Below are positions 1 through 8,342 of a DNA stretch of 28,221 bases, piece after piece. The first letter of the stretch is position 1. Each line of letters opens with the position of its first letter. Made by a program: the position numbers and the translations under genes. The notes under the pieces were generated by a model. The model was given only the letters and a program-made list of their open reading frames with translations, was not told the origin of the DNA and ran no database searches. Origin of the DNA: Lentisphaeria bacterium UBA1724 (GTDB lineage: Bacteria; Verrucomicrobiota; Lentisphaeria; Oligosphaerales; Oligosphaeraceae); NCBI GenBank assembly GCA_002315885.1, contig DCIO01000069.1, positions 35,816 through 64,036 on the forward strand, written 5' to 3'.

Positions 1-61
1 CCGGTGGCCCCAAAGGCGGGGGACCGCGGGACGGGCCATGGCGCGCCTAGCGGCGCTTTTT

Positions 62-247
62 CGACGGCGGGGACGCCGTCGGTACACCCATGGACGGGCA
101 CCGCCCTTTCTGCGACGGCGGGGACGCCGTCGGTACACCCATGGACGGGCACCGTCCTTCTTCGACGGCGGGGACGCCGTCGGTACACCCATGGATGGGC
201 AGCGCCCTGCTGCGACGGCGGGTCGCCGTCGGTGTACACGCCGTCGG
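62..247. repeat. GC-rich tandem array of about 50-bp units with hairpin cores
   Basis: Units begin at 62, 113 and 163, with a degenerate partial one at 213. Each opens with the 8-base arm CGACGGCG, a GGGA loop (GGT in the last) and the complementary arm CGCCGTCG. In the three full units GGTACACCCATGGA(C/T)GGGCA and a variable tail follow. The array sits just past the stop codon of the minus-strand SGNH gene (256), so it lies in its 3' region. The same hairpin core is found reversed at 28163-28184, so this is a dispersed REP-like element as well as a tandem array. Bases 1-61 are GC-rich and I see no gene there. The open frames across this region are low-complexity translations of the repeat and not genes. 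Confidence 0.9.
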
Positions 248-255
248 TGTTCGCT

Positions 256-948
256 TTATTTCAAAGCGGATTTGATATAATCTGTCAGGAGTGTGCACTG
301 TGCCTGCCATCCTTCTGCGACGTAGTGGAGGCCATCTTGTGCAAAGTACTCCGTGTGTGCGTCCATGGCGGAATACAGGTCGATTTGTGGAATGCCGCGT
401 CGTTCCATGAGTGCGCTGGCGGCGGCATTTCGGTCCAGGACTTTTTCGTTATTGGGGGCGTATTTCGTCGTGTTTCCTGGGGCGCGGTATGGCGTGCTGT
501 TTCGCCAGACGATTTTTGCCTGTGGATAGCGTTCCTGGAGAATGTCGAGGATTTTTTCCAGGTCCTTGACGTATGTGTCGGTATCCAGATAGAAGCCATG
601 GAGGCCGTTGTTGAAGATGATCAACTGCGGTGGATATGCTTCGTTGAGGATGATATTCAACTGGGGCAGATAGCCTGGGTCCCCCGTCAGCATGGAAGTG
701 GAGAATGCCGCGATGGTGGCGACGCCTTTCAGGTTCCGGCTCAGGGTATCCCGTTGTCCCACGACGATGGAGTCGCCAATGAGCAGCACCCGCGGGAGTT
801 GCGTTTTATGGGTGTCATACCAGTAAATCTGGCACCACTCGGTCCCTTCACGAGGGTATTCAGGGACGGCTTGGGCTTTGCATGCGCCGCGGAAGAAAAA
901 GAGCCCCAGGAATGCGCAGAGGGAAAGTGTCAGGGTGTATTTTTTCAT
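256..948 (-). CDS. secreted SGNH/GDSL-family hydrolase
   Basis: A 230-residue protein with an N-terminal signal peptide (Lys-Lys then a hydrophobic stretch to about residue 25). It shows the SGNH blocks: LLIGDS with nucleophile Ser60, an NNGLHG block around 113-118 (block III Asn), and DGLHY with Asp205 and His208 near the C-terminus. Family members remove acyl groups, often acetyl, from carbohydrates or lipids; the exported form suggests action on glycans outside the cytoplasm. The start lies only 7 bases after the stop of the upstream LamG/GH123-like gene, so the two are almost certainly cotranscribed and may act on the same glycan (deacetylation plus glycosidic cleavage). No clear Shine-Dalgarno sequence precedes the start. 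Substrate is unknown. Confidence 0.85.
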   Translation of the reverse strand: MKKYTLTLSLCAFLGLFFFRGACKAQAVPEYPREGTEWCQIYWYDTHKTQLPRVLLIGDSIVVGQRDTLSRNLKGVATIAAFSTSMLTGDPGYLPQLNIILNEAYPPQLIIFNNGLHGFYLDTDTYVKDLEKILDILQERYPQAKIVWRNSTPYRAPGNTTKYAPNNEKVLDRNAAASALMERRGIPQIDLYSAMDAHTEYFAQDGLHYVAEGWQAQCTLLTDYIKSALK

Positions 949-955
949 GGAATTG

Positions 956-3706
956 TTATTGTAGTTTCAGGATGTAGTCGATGATGGTTGCGCGTGCCTG
1001 GTCCAGGTCTGCGTGGGTGGTATCCAGTGTGCGGAGATATTCTTCCGCCTGGTCGGCCAGTTCGGCGTTGCCATTTGCGCGGGCCTTTTGTGCGGCCAGT
1101 CGCAGTGTGGTGGCGTATTTGACGTCATCCGCGGCTTCCCGGAGTCCTTCGTAGGCGATGGTGTCGATAATGCCATTGGTGGTGGGGTAGACGAGATTAT
1201 GGTCGCGGAAGTCCTTGTTGTCGAAGTCATCCCAGGGATTTCCGAAGGCCTCGTAGTTGCAGTAGGTGCATGTGCCATCGTAGTTTCGCTGGTAAAGCAG
1301 CAGTCCGTAGTTTCTGCGGTATGCGTCGGGATTTTCCACTCCGCCCTGGGGATTTCCGTAGCTGAAGATGAGCTGTCCCGTGCTGTGCCATACGGCGGCT
1401 TCCTCGGCATTGGGCTCACGGCAGTGGACCAGCAGATCCAGGATATCGCCCACTTCCTTGAAGACGCTCTTGGTATCGCAGCTGGAGACCAGGACTTTCG
1501 CACCCATCTTGTGGAATTCCTCCCAGATGGGGCGCTCTTTGCGGAGGACTTCGTTGTATGCCTCGTCAATGCCGTAGAAATAGACATCACGGTGACCAGT
1601 GACTTCCTCCACGGCATCCAGGAGCATCTTGGCGTCGGCGCGGAATTTTGCCATACGTTCGGGGGTGTTCTCCACGAACATCAGGAGATTTGCCTCGGGG
1701 CCCGAGAGGAAGAGGGGCTTGCAGGACATACCCGCATCCAGTCGCATTTGGATTGCGGTCTTGAAGTCCTGGATGCTGGCGGGTTTGTCGAAGTTGGTCT
1801 GGTATTGATAGAAGAGTGGATTGGTGATGCCGTGCTTGGCCAGATTTTCCAGTTCCACCTGGTATTGTTTTGGCGTGCGTCCGAAGGGCGTGATGACGCC
1901 GGGGGAATTGGAGAGCATGGTGGAGACCTGGTAGAGGCTGATGAAGAATTCCTTGTTCAGGTCGTAGTTGGTCTTGGGTTCTGCCAGGGTGAAGGGCAGG
2001 ACTGTGACGGAGATATCCAATGTGCAGATGAGGCCCTGGTCGGCGAGGGCGCGGATTTGGCCGGTGTAGGTGCCGGGGAGGGTGTCGGCATCTGCGTGGA
2101 TGGTGATGATGAACTGTCGGTTTTCGTCCTGGAGTAGTGTGGTGGGCATGGGGGCGGGGGCGTCCTGGACGGGGTATTCCGCGTTGGTGATATCCAGATT
2201 CCATCGTGTGCGTGCATCACGGGCTTCGGGGTGTGTTGCGCAGACATAACGGGGGCCATTAGGTGTCTGGAGTTTCACGTAGTCGGTCTTGTTGGCGAAA
2301 TCCACCTTGATGATTTCGGGGTCATTGACCATCAATTCCGGGACCAGCTTCCGCTCCGAAGCGGACTGCCCGACGCCTTCCCAGGCGGTGCCTGCCTGAT
2401 ACCAGCAGAGCACGTGCTTGAAATCCAGATGGTCTGCTGAGAGGCGATTGCCCTGCGCGTCAACCAGGTCTGGCATGATGAAGCGGACATTTTTCAGCAT
2501 ACGGAGTGGCTTGAGGACGAAGGAGACGCCCTCGTATTCGCCAGGCGTCAGAGAGCAGGCGAGGGCGTTGCCTAGCTGGGAGACAGGCATTTCACTGTCG
2601 GGGAGAATGGGCGTGGCGCTGGTGGGGGGGACCACGTAGCAGAGCGTGTAGTCGGAGGTGATGGCGCCCTGTTCCCAGGCCTTCACTTCGGAGGAGACTG
2701 CCTGGACAAAATCGCTGACGGCGACGGGGGCGTTCTTGGCCATCTCCTTGACACGCTGCGCCAGAGGCGAGTAGTCCTCTTTCATCTTTGCCGCCCACTG
2801 GCGGACGGTCTGGACGGCTTCGGGGTAGCGTGCCAGGAACTCCTGGCATTCCGCTTTGATGGCCATCAATTTCTGATATGCCTCGGCGCTCTTTTCTTCC
2901 GCCAGGGCAGAGAGGTCATTCTTGAACTCAGCGTATTTCTCCCGTGCGTCTTCGCTGAATTGTGCGACATCCACGGCCTGGAGTCTCTTCTGGATTTCCT
3001 GATAAAGGGCGGTGATACTGGTGTCCAGGGCGTTGGGGCGCTTGTTGTGGAGTTCCTGGATTTCGGTCTGGTCCAGCGGACGGGGGAAGAAGTAGATATT
3101 CGCGATATCTCCATGGAAGGCGTTGTAGAGTTCCGAGTCCGAGCCGATGTTCAGTTTGGCGGTCTCTTTGCGGATTTCCTGGAAGGCGCTGCCTGTGGAT
3201 TCCTCCACCAGTTTTCCGTTAACATAGAAGCGGAACGCCTGTTGTTTGACGGAGTATGTGACGGCGATGTGAGTCCATTCATAGATGACGGCGGTGCACT
3301 TTCCTTCCCCAAGGCGGTAGTCCTGGTTATTGGGGAGGATCATCATGGCATACATGTCCAGGGAGGGACGAATACGCACACCCCAGTTCCAGTTGCGGCT
3401 GAGGGGAACCGCGCAATCCCGTTTGCCACTTTCGGAGAGATCGTTGATGGGGATGGAATCCAGCCGATACCAGTAGGAGTAGGAGAACTCCTGGGTGTTA
3501 GCGTATTCCGCGGGCAAGGCAACCATGGCGCGGCAGCCCGTATCTCCCGTGAAATGCAGGACACCATTTTCGTTGGAGGCGCCCAGGAAGAGTTCCAGGC
3601 CCGGAATTGTCTTCTCTTCATCCAGGATGACCAATGCGTCATGGGGTAATGCGAGACAACTCAGGGTAATACAGCAGCAGAGGATTGCGAGGAGTTTCTT
3701 GATCAT
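956..3706 (-). CDS. secreted LamG-domain protein with GH123-like (DUF4091) catalytic region
   Basis: A 916-residue exported protein: signal peptide to about residue 20, a concanavalin/LamG-like lectin domain at roughly 40-220, a charged helical linker at about 230-340, then a large C-terminal region resembling the GH123 catalytic family (former DUF4091). Support for the last call is the YFYGIDEAYNEV segment with an adjacent Asp714-Glu715 pair, the arrangement used by GH123 enzymes, and a C-terminal segment around GLREAADDVKYATTLR that closes these barrels. GH123 members are beta-N-acetylgalactosaminidases; this homologue may act on another amino-sugar glycan. It lies 37 bases downstream of a phosphohexomutase and 7 bases upstream of the SGNH gene, giving a probable three-gene glycan operon. 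Domain calls are from motif recognition, not a profile search. Confidence 0.75.
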   Translation of the reverse strand: MIKKLLAILCCCITLSCLALPHDALVILDEEKTIPGLELFLGASNENGVLHFTGDTGCRAMVALPAEYANTQEFSYSYWYRLDSIPINDLSESGKRDCAVPLSRNWNWGVRIRPSLDMYAMMILPNNQDYRLGEGKCTAVIYEWTHIAVTYSVKQQAFRFYVNGKLVEESTGSAFQEIRKETAKLNIGSDSELYNAFHGDIANIYFFPRPLDQTEIQELHNKRPNALDTSITALYQEIQKRLQAVDVAQFSEDAREKYAEFKNDLSALAEEKSAEAYQKLMAIKAECQEFLARYPEAVQTVRQWAAKMKEDYSPLAQRVKEMAKNAPVAVSDFVQAVSSEVKAWEQGAITSDYTLCYVVPPTSATPILPDSEMPVSQLGNALACSLTPGEYEGVSFVLKPLRMLKNVRFIMPDLVDAQGNRLSADHLDFKHVLCWYQAGTAWEGVGQSASERKLVPELMVNDPEIIKVDFANKTDYVKLQTPNGPRYVCATHPEARDARTRWNLDITNAEYPVQDAPAPMPTTLLQDENRQFIITIHADADTLPGTYTGQIRALADQGLICTLDISVTVLPFTLAEPKTNYDLNKEFFISLYQVSTMLSNSPGVITPFGRTPKQYQVELENLAKHGITNPLFYQYQTNFDKPASIQDFKTAIQMRLDAGMSCKPLFLSGPEANLLMFVENTPERMAKFRADAKMLLDAVEEVTGHRDVYFYGIDEAYNEVLRKERPIWEEFHKMGAKVLVSSCDTKSVFKEVGDILDLLVHCREPNAEEAAVWHSTGQLIFSYGNPQGGVENPDAYRRNYGLLLYQRNYDGTCTYCNYEAFGNPWDDFDNKDFRDHNLVYPTTNGIIDTIAYEGLREAADDVKYATTLRLAAQKARANGNAELADQAEEYLRTLDTTHADLDQARATIIDYILKLQ

Positions 3707-3725
3707 GGGATTTTAGTGGACTGCC

Positions 3726-3744
3726 TTTTGTGTATTTTGTGGAC
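3726..3744 (-). repeat. dispersed 19-bp A-rich repeat, copy 1
   Basis: On the minus strand this reads GTCCACAAAATACACAAAA, beginning at the last base of the phosphohexomutase stop codon and lying in the short spacer before the LamG/GH123-like gene. An identical copy on the plus strand is at 11037-11055, also immediately downstream of a stop codon. Function unknown. Confidence 0.8.
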
Positions 3745-5267
3745 TATTTTCGGATGGCGCCGCAGGCGCGGATCATGGCATCCAGTTCGGCGGTCTTTTG
3801 GGCGCAGGAATTGGGGGCGTCATCGCCCCAGGCCTCCACATTCAGTCGGAGTTTGGGTTCGTTGCCGGAGGGGCGCAGGACGAACCACCAGCCCTGTTCG
3901 CCCTGGTTGCAGAGCATCTTGAGGTCGGGAGCGGCGGCGGTCTGGGGATCGTATGGTCCCTCATTGGGGAAGACGCGTTGCGCACCGCAGGCGGGGTCAT
4001 TCTGTGCCTCAAGGCGCTGGATGCCTGGTGCGGCGGTCTGCTTCCAGATTGCCACCAACGCGGCGCGGGTTTCTTCAGCGGTAGCCAGTTCGTAGTTGAT
4101 TTCGCCAGACCAGACGTATCGCTTGCGCCAGTCCGCCAGTCGTCCCGAAAGACTCACGCCCTGTTCCTTCATTTGCCAGACGATGGAGAGCATGTTCAGG
4201 GTGGTGAGGACTCCGCTGTCCACGTAATTGAATTCGGGATAGAAGTAGTGTCCGGAGTGTTCGCCTGCGAAGACGGTGCGGTTACGGAAGGCATCGGAGC
4301 GCATGAGTTGCTTGATGCGGCCGTGCCCCACGGGGGTGTCGATGAGTTCTGCCTTCCCGCCCAGTGGGAAGAGGTCCGCGATGAGCTGTGAACAGCAGAG
4401 ATTCCGCATGATGACGGGATGCTGGATGGCCGTGCGGGCGAGTTTTGCCTCGGAAATCAGCGCATGGACCTGCGAGGGGATGATTTCCTTTCCCGTGTCA
4501 TCCACGAAGCCCGCTCGGTCGGCATCGCCATCGAAGCCGATGCCCAGGTCCGCGTGATACTCGGTGACCTTTTCCGCCAGACGGGACATGAAGGACGGGA
4601 GCAGTGGATTGGGGACGCCCTGGGGAAAATCGCCATTGGGGTCCCCTTCCAGGATGATGGACTTCAGGCCCTTGGCTTCCAGCAGGTCTGCGATGGGACC
4701 GTATGCCACGGCGCCCATGCCATTGCCCGCCAGGACTACCGCGGTGAATTTGACGCAGTCGCAATCGGGCAGGGCGTCCAATCCAGACAATTTCAGCATG
4801 TGTTTTGCGTATTCGCCGAAATCCAGGGCGGGTTTCTGGGCTGACAGCAATTCGTCGGTGCGCTTTCCGATGAAAGCCAGGTCGCTTTGTCCGAAGGGCA
4901 CGCAGCCGCTGTGGACCATCTTGATGCCGTTGTATTCCCGGGGGTTGTGGGAGGCGGTTACCATGGCGCCCGCGGAAAAGTTCTGTGCGTGTTCACCACA
5001 GATGTAATAGACGTGTTCGGTGGAAACCAATCCCAGGTCTTCGCATTTGCCGCCTGCCTTCAGGAAGCCCGTCATGAAGCCACGGGAAATCTCCTGGTTG
5101 CCATGGCGGCAGTCGTGGCCTACCGCGATTGCCGGCGCGGGAATGCCCTGGTTTTGCAACAACTCGCAGGTGGCCTGGCCGATGCACTCGGCAGTCTGGG
5201 CATTCAATTGCTGGGGAAAGAGCCCGCGGATGTCATCCCGCTTCATGAATTCTTTGGATGTCGTCAT
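3744..5267 (-). CDS. phosphomannomutase/phosphoglucomutase (alpha-D-phosphohexomutase)
   Basis: A 507-residue cytoplasmic enzyme interconverting hexose 1- and 6-phosphates. All four family signatures are present: the phosphoserine loop TASHNP (Ser106), the metal-binding loop GFDGDADR (about 245-251), the sugar-specificity loop GEHSGH (335-340), and the phosphate-binding loop RPSGNEPK (about 465-472). The GEHSGH type is typical of bifunctional PMM/PGM proteins such as AlgC/ManB. Length is somewhat above the usual 450-470. I kept ATG at 5267, but an internal ATG at 5246 (MKRDDIRG) is equally plausible and matches where family members usually begin. It supplies sugar phosphates for polysaccharide or cell-envelope synthesis and is first in a likely minus-strand operon with the two secreted glycan enzymes. 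Confidence 0.93.
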   Translation of the reverse strand: MTTSKEFMKRDDIRGLFPQQLNAQTAECIGQATCELLQNQGIPAPAIAVGHDCRHGNQEISRGFMTGFLKAGGKCEDLGLVSTEHVYYICGEHAQNFSAGAMVTASHNPREYNGIKMVHSGCVPFGQSDLAFIGKRTDELLSAQKPALDFGEYAKHMLKLSGLDALPDCDCVKFTAVVLAGNGMGAVAYGPIADLLEAKGLKSIILEGDPNGDFPQGVPNPLLPSFMSRLAEKVTEYHADLGIGFDGDADRAGFVDDTGKEIIPSQVHALISEAKLARTAIQHPVIMRNLCCSQLIADLFPLGGKAELIDTPVGHGRIKQLMRSDAFRNRTVFAGEHSGHYFYPEFNYVDSGVLTTLNMLSIVWQMKEQGVSLSGRLADWRKRYVWSGEINYELATAEETRAALVAIWKQTAAPGIQRLEAQNDPACGAQRVFPNEGPYDPQTAAAPDLKMLCNQGEQGWWFVLRPSGNEPKLRLNVEAWGDDAPNSCAQKTAELDAMIRACGAIRK

Positions 5268-5413
5268 CTATTTCAGAAGTCCTAGTATGCTATGGTTGAA
5301 AGTCCTTAAAAGATACAAAAAGTTATTTACCTTATTTTTTTTGCGTCCTGCGGAATTTTGAGGATAAAAATAAGAAAAAATCACTAAAAAGGCTGAAAGA
5401 AGTCCCGTGAAAC

Positions 5414-5442
5414 TTGAAAAGTTTACGGAATGAGATTATTAT
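5414..5442 (+). promoter_or_regulatory. predicted sigma70-type promoter of the hybrid histidine kinase
   Basis: TTGAAA at 5414-5419, a 17-base spacer, then TATTAT at 5437-5442, in an AT-rich divergent spacer (5268-5506). It would give a leader of roughly 55-60 bases before the ATG at 5507. The -35 box coincides with a TTG that opens the longer reading frame, which argues that the upstream part of that frame is not coding. Confidence 0.55.
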
Positions 5443-5506
5443 AACCCCGTCTCCATTTTTTATTTCCGTTTTCTACACACATTACGCATTTTTACTCCAC
5501 ATCATT

Positions 5507-7207
5507 ATGGAAGCGCAAGGGCAAAATCTTGGTCAAGTCGTTATCAGTTGTCTGCAGACTATGCGTGAGCAGGACAATGTCTGGGAGGCATTGCGGACTG
5601 TTCTGCGAAAAATTGGCCAATATACCGACGCCGATGCGGGCATGGTGATTCATTTCGATGGCGTCAACAACCAGGGCGACATCATGACCAGCTATGAGAA
5701 GGACGAGAACGCCAAGGCCATTCGCAGCCTGGAGCGCACTCTCCTTTCTCCCATTGAGGTGGCATATAACTACTATGCGGACAAAGAGGTCATGGAGCTG
5801 GATGACATCAATGTCTTCTCCCAGCTTTGTGGCATTTGCTGCCAGCTCTCCACTTTGACGCCCCTGCATAAGTTCTACGGCGTGCGTCTTATGGTGGAGG
5901 GAAAAGTCTGGGGCAGTCTCTGTATTCTCTTTAATGACTCTACCAAGAAAATTTCCGACGACGAGTTGGGGATGTTGCGGGCTTTGGCGTATGCCGCCGA
6001 AACGGGCGTCATGCGTGAACTGAGCAAGCGCAATGCCTTGAGTGATCGGGACAACAGCACGCTCTCCGCTGAACGAGCGAAGAACTTCTTCTTTGCCTCT
6101 GTCAGTCACCACATCCGCACTCCCTTGAATTCCATCATGGGTTTCTCCGAATTGCTCAAGACCGTCACTGATGAAAAGGAGCGCCGTCAGCATTTGGAGA
6201 ACATCCTGGAGAGTGGTAACAACCTGCGCCAGATTGTGGATAACGTCCTGGATTTGTCCAAATTGGCAGTGGGGCGTTCTGAGTGCCATGTGGAAACCAC
6301 GGATGCCCTTGCGGTGTGCAAGGATGTCTCCAAGAAATACGAGGCCGAGGCGAAGGAGAAGGGGCTGGAGTTCAAGTTCGATTTGCCTGAGGAAATGCAG
6401 AAGGTCGAGATTGACAAGGTCCGTGTCAACCAGATTTTGGACATGTTCCTCAACAATGCCTTGAAATATACGGAGCAGGGCAGCATCACCATCAAGACGG
6501 AACTCCAGGGTGTCTGCGATGGGAAGGGCACGCTCCATTTCTCCGTCATCGATACGGGATGCGGCATTGACGAGGCGCATCAGCAGCGTCTGTTGCGGCC
6601 CTACGAAGAGTTGGGTGAAAACCAGAGCCAGATGGGCGGCACGGGCTTGAGCCTGGCCCTAGTCAAGGCGTTGGTGGAAATCATGGAAGGAAACTTCTAT
6701 CTGCACAGTGAATTGGGCAAGGGCAGTGCCTTCGGCATGTACCTCCCGGTCAAAGTCCAGGTGGAAGAGAAGAAGCCCGCCGCACCCGCCTGTTCCATCC
6801 AGGGAGCTTCCTGCGGTGTGGGTTCTGCCGCTCCGTGTCCCTGCGAGAATTTCACGGTGTTGGTGGTGGACGACGTGCCGTTGAACCTGAAGTTGTTGGG
6901 GTGCTACTGCAAGAAGATTGGCGTCAAGCACGTGGAGTCCGCCTGCAATGGCGTCAAGGCTCTGGAGGTCCTGAATACCACGAAGATCGACTGTATCCTG
7001 ACGGATATTTGGATGCCCATGATGGACGGCGTGGGGTTGGCCCAGAAGCTCCGGGAAAATCACGATTGGGACAATGTCCCGATTTACGCCATCACCGCCG
7101 ATGTGGATTTCCCCGAGGGCGAAGAAGCGAAACTCTTTACAGGCGTTATGTTAAAGCCAGTCGGCGTGGATAAGCTCCTGCCCCTTTTCCGCTCGCTCAT
7201 CTACTAG
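5507..7207 (+). CDS. hybrid histidine kinase (GAF-HisKA-HATPase-receiver)
   Basis: A 566-residue sensor kinase with no membrane segment, so probably cytoplasmic. An N-terminal GAF-like sensory domain (about 10-170) is followed by the H-box SHHIRTPLNS (His201, the autophosphorylation site), the ATPase N-box NNALKY (about 316), G1 DTGCGI (about 349) and G2 GGTGLSLAL (about 377). A Cys/Ala/Pro-rich linker leads to a C-terminal receiver with the acidic pair at 455-456, phosphoacceptor Asp500 in ILTDIWMPMMDG, and Lys550. The usual SHE of the H-box is SHH here. The frame is open further upstream from a TTG at 5414, but that stretch overlaps a good promoter and looks unlike coding sequence, so I chose ATG 5507. 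No response regulator gene is adjacent, so it is an orphan whose output partner lies elsewhere. Confidence 0.93.
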   Translation: MEAQGQNLGQVVISCLQTMREQDNVWEALRTVLRKIGQYTDADAGMVIHFDGVNNQGDIMTSYEKDENAKAIRSLERTLLSPIEVAYNYYADKEVMELDDINVFSQLCGICCQLSTLTPLHKFYGVRLMVEGKVWGSLCILFNDSTKKISDDELGMLRALAYAAETGVMRELSKRNALSDRDNSTLSAERAKNFFFASVSHHIRTPLNSIMGFSELLKTVTDEKERRQHLENILESGNNLRQIVDNVLDLSKLAVGRSECHVETTDALAVCKDVSKKYEAEAKEKGLEFKFDLPEEMQKVEIDKVRVNQILDMFLNNALKYTEQGSITIKTELQGVCDGKGTLHFSVIDTGCGIDEAHQQRLLRPYEELGENQSQMGGTGLSLALVKALVEIMEGNFYLHSELGKGSAFGMYLPVKVQVEEKKPAAPACSIQGASCGVGSAAPCPCENFTVLVVDDVPLNLKLLGCYCKKIGVKHVESACNGVKALEVLNTTKIDCILTDIWMPMMDGVGLAQKLRENHDWDNVPIYAITADVDFPEGEEAKLFTGVMLKPVGVDKLLPLFRSLIY

Positions 7208-7233
7208 CACTTTTCCACAACTCTCATATCGGA

Positions 7234-7271
7234 AGCGCATCGGAGATCCTTCGGTGCGCTTTTTGTTTTTT
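7234..7271 (+). terminator. Rho-independent terminator after the histidine kinase
   Basis: Arms AGCGCATCGGAG (7234-7245) and CTTCGGTGCGCT (7249-7260) form a 12-bp stem with two G-T wobbles and a 3-base loop, followed by a T-rich tail broken by one G. It separates the kinase gene from the antiporter gene, whose ATG lies 5 bases past the tail. Confidence 0.9.
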
Positions 7272-7275
7272 CATC

Positions 7276-8235
7276 ATGCAGATTTTCATTCAGCTTGTTT
7301 TGGGTGTTCTGGGTACGGCCATGCTTTGCTATGGCGCGGATTTTCTGGTGCGCGGCGGTGTTCGGATTGCCAATCTCCTGAAGATACCCTCCGTCATCAT
7401 CGGTCTGACTCTGGTGGCGTTTGCTACCAGTGCCCCTGAGCTGGTGGTCAGTGTTAACGCGGCGCTAAAAGGCAATGGTGACATCAGCCTGGGAAACGTG
7501 GTGGGGTCAAATATCTGCAATATCGGGTTGATTCTCGGACTGTCCGCGTTGATTACCCCCATGACAGTCAATCGGAAGATGCTGGCATTTGATACGCCGA
7601 TACTGATGCTCGCTACCGCGCTGTTGACTGCATTCTGTCTCTGGACGCCTGGCATGTCACGCGTGGAAGCTGCGGTGCTTTTGGCGGTCTTCGTGGCATT
7701 CCTCTGGAAAAATATCAGCACGGCCCGGAAGCGTCCTGAGGATGCCGAGCCCGCGGATTTTGATGTGGAATCCGCCAACAAGGTCCCCTTGTGGGGAGCG
7801 GTGCTCTATATCTTAGGTGGATTGGCACTGCTTGTATTTGGTGCACAATTCCTGGTGGATGCGGCGGTCTTCTTCGCAAAACTCTTCAAGGTCTCCGATG
7901 CGGTCATCGGGTTGACGATTGTGGCCGTGGGAACTAGCCTGCCTGAACTGGCCACTTCTGCGGTAGCGGCATACAAGGGTGAGAAGGATATCGCCGTGGG
8001 AAATGTGGTGGGCTCCAATATCTTCAATATTTTGGCCATCCTGGGCATTGCACCGATGCTTCGGCCGATTGCCAGCAGTGGCATATCGCGTGTGGATTTG
8101 TTTGTCATGTGCGGCATTACCCTTGCCATGGGCATCATGATGGCATCGGGAAAGGAAATTCGTCGTGCGGAGGGCGCGGTGTTGTTGCTGGCGTATATCG
8201 GCTATCTGGTCTGGCTGGTTGCAAATGCCCTCTAA
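7276..8235 (+). CDS. calcium/sodium antiporter family protein (CaCA, YrbG type)
   Basis: A 319-residue inner-membrane cation exchanger with the two inverted alpha-repeats of the CaCA superfamily. Repeat 1 has VAFATSAPELVVS (Glu55) and GNVVGSNICNIG (about 74-84); repeat 2 has VAVGTSLPELATS (Glu224) and GNVVGSNIFNIL (about 242-253). The glutamates are the ion-binding residues in this family. About ten hydrophobic segments flank a charged cytoplasmic loop near 150-170. The ATG at 7276 follows immediately on the kinase terminator and has no Shine-Dalgarno sequence, so transcription must start within or very near the terminator, or come from read-through. Ion specificity (Ca2+ or another cation) cannot be read from the sequence. 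Confidence 0.93.
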   Translation: MQIFIQLVLGVLGTAMLCYGADFLVRGGVRIANLLKIPSVIIGLTLVAFATSAPELVVSVNAALKGNGDISLGNVVGSNICNIGLILGLSALITPMTVNRKMLAFDTPILMLATALLTAFCLWTPGMSRVEAAVLLAVFVAFLWKNISTARKRPEDAEPADFDVESANKVPLWGAVLYILGGLALLVFGAQFLVDAAVFFAKLFKVSDAVIGLTIVAVGTSLPELATSAVAAYKGEKDIAVGNVVGSNIFNILAILGIAPMLRPIASSGISRVDLFVMCGITLAMGIMMASGKEIRRAEGAVLLLAYIGYLVWLVANAL

Positions 8236-8329
8236 TTCCGCATTCAGAAGGGGGTAATCCATCGGCGAAGTGGTATATTATCCCGTTCGTCTTTTTTGCT
8301 CTACAAACTCTCACTTAATTTTCTTTTTT

Positions 8330-8335
8330 GGAGGT
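8330..8335 (+). promoter_or_regulatory. ribosome binding site that fixes the ackA start
   Basis: A full GGAGGT lies 7 bases before TTG 8343. The reading frame also opens at a TTG at 8328, whose last base is the first G of this site, so the binding site excludes that start and gives the canonical acetate kinase N-terminus MKVLVINCGSSS. Confidence 0.85.
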
Positions 8336-8342
8336 CATTCCC

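Noticed and set aside
62..247. CRISPR array
   Set aside because: The about 50-bp units are contiguous near-identical copies with no unique spacers of constant length, and no cas genes are present.
4..984. Long plus-strand open frame at the left edge
   Set aside because: It translates the tandem repeat and then the reverse of the SGNH gene, whose signal peptide and catalytic blocks are clear on the other strand.
5414..5506. N-terminal extension of the histidine kinase from TTG 5414
   Set aside because: The stretch contains a TTGAAA-N17-TATTAT promoter and codes for an untypical aromatic-rich segment; ATG 5507 begins the sensory domain.
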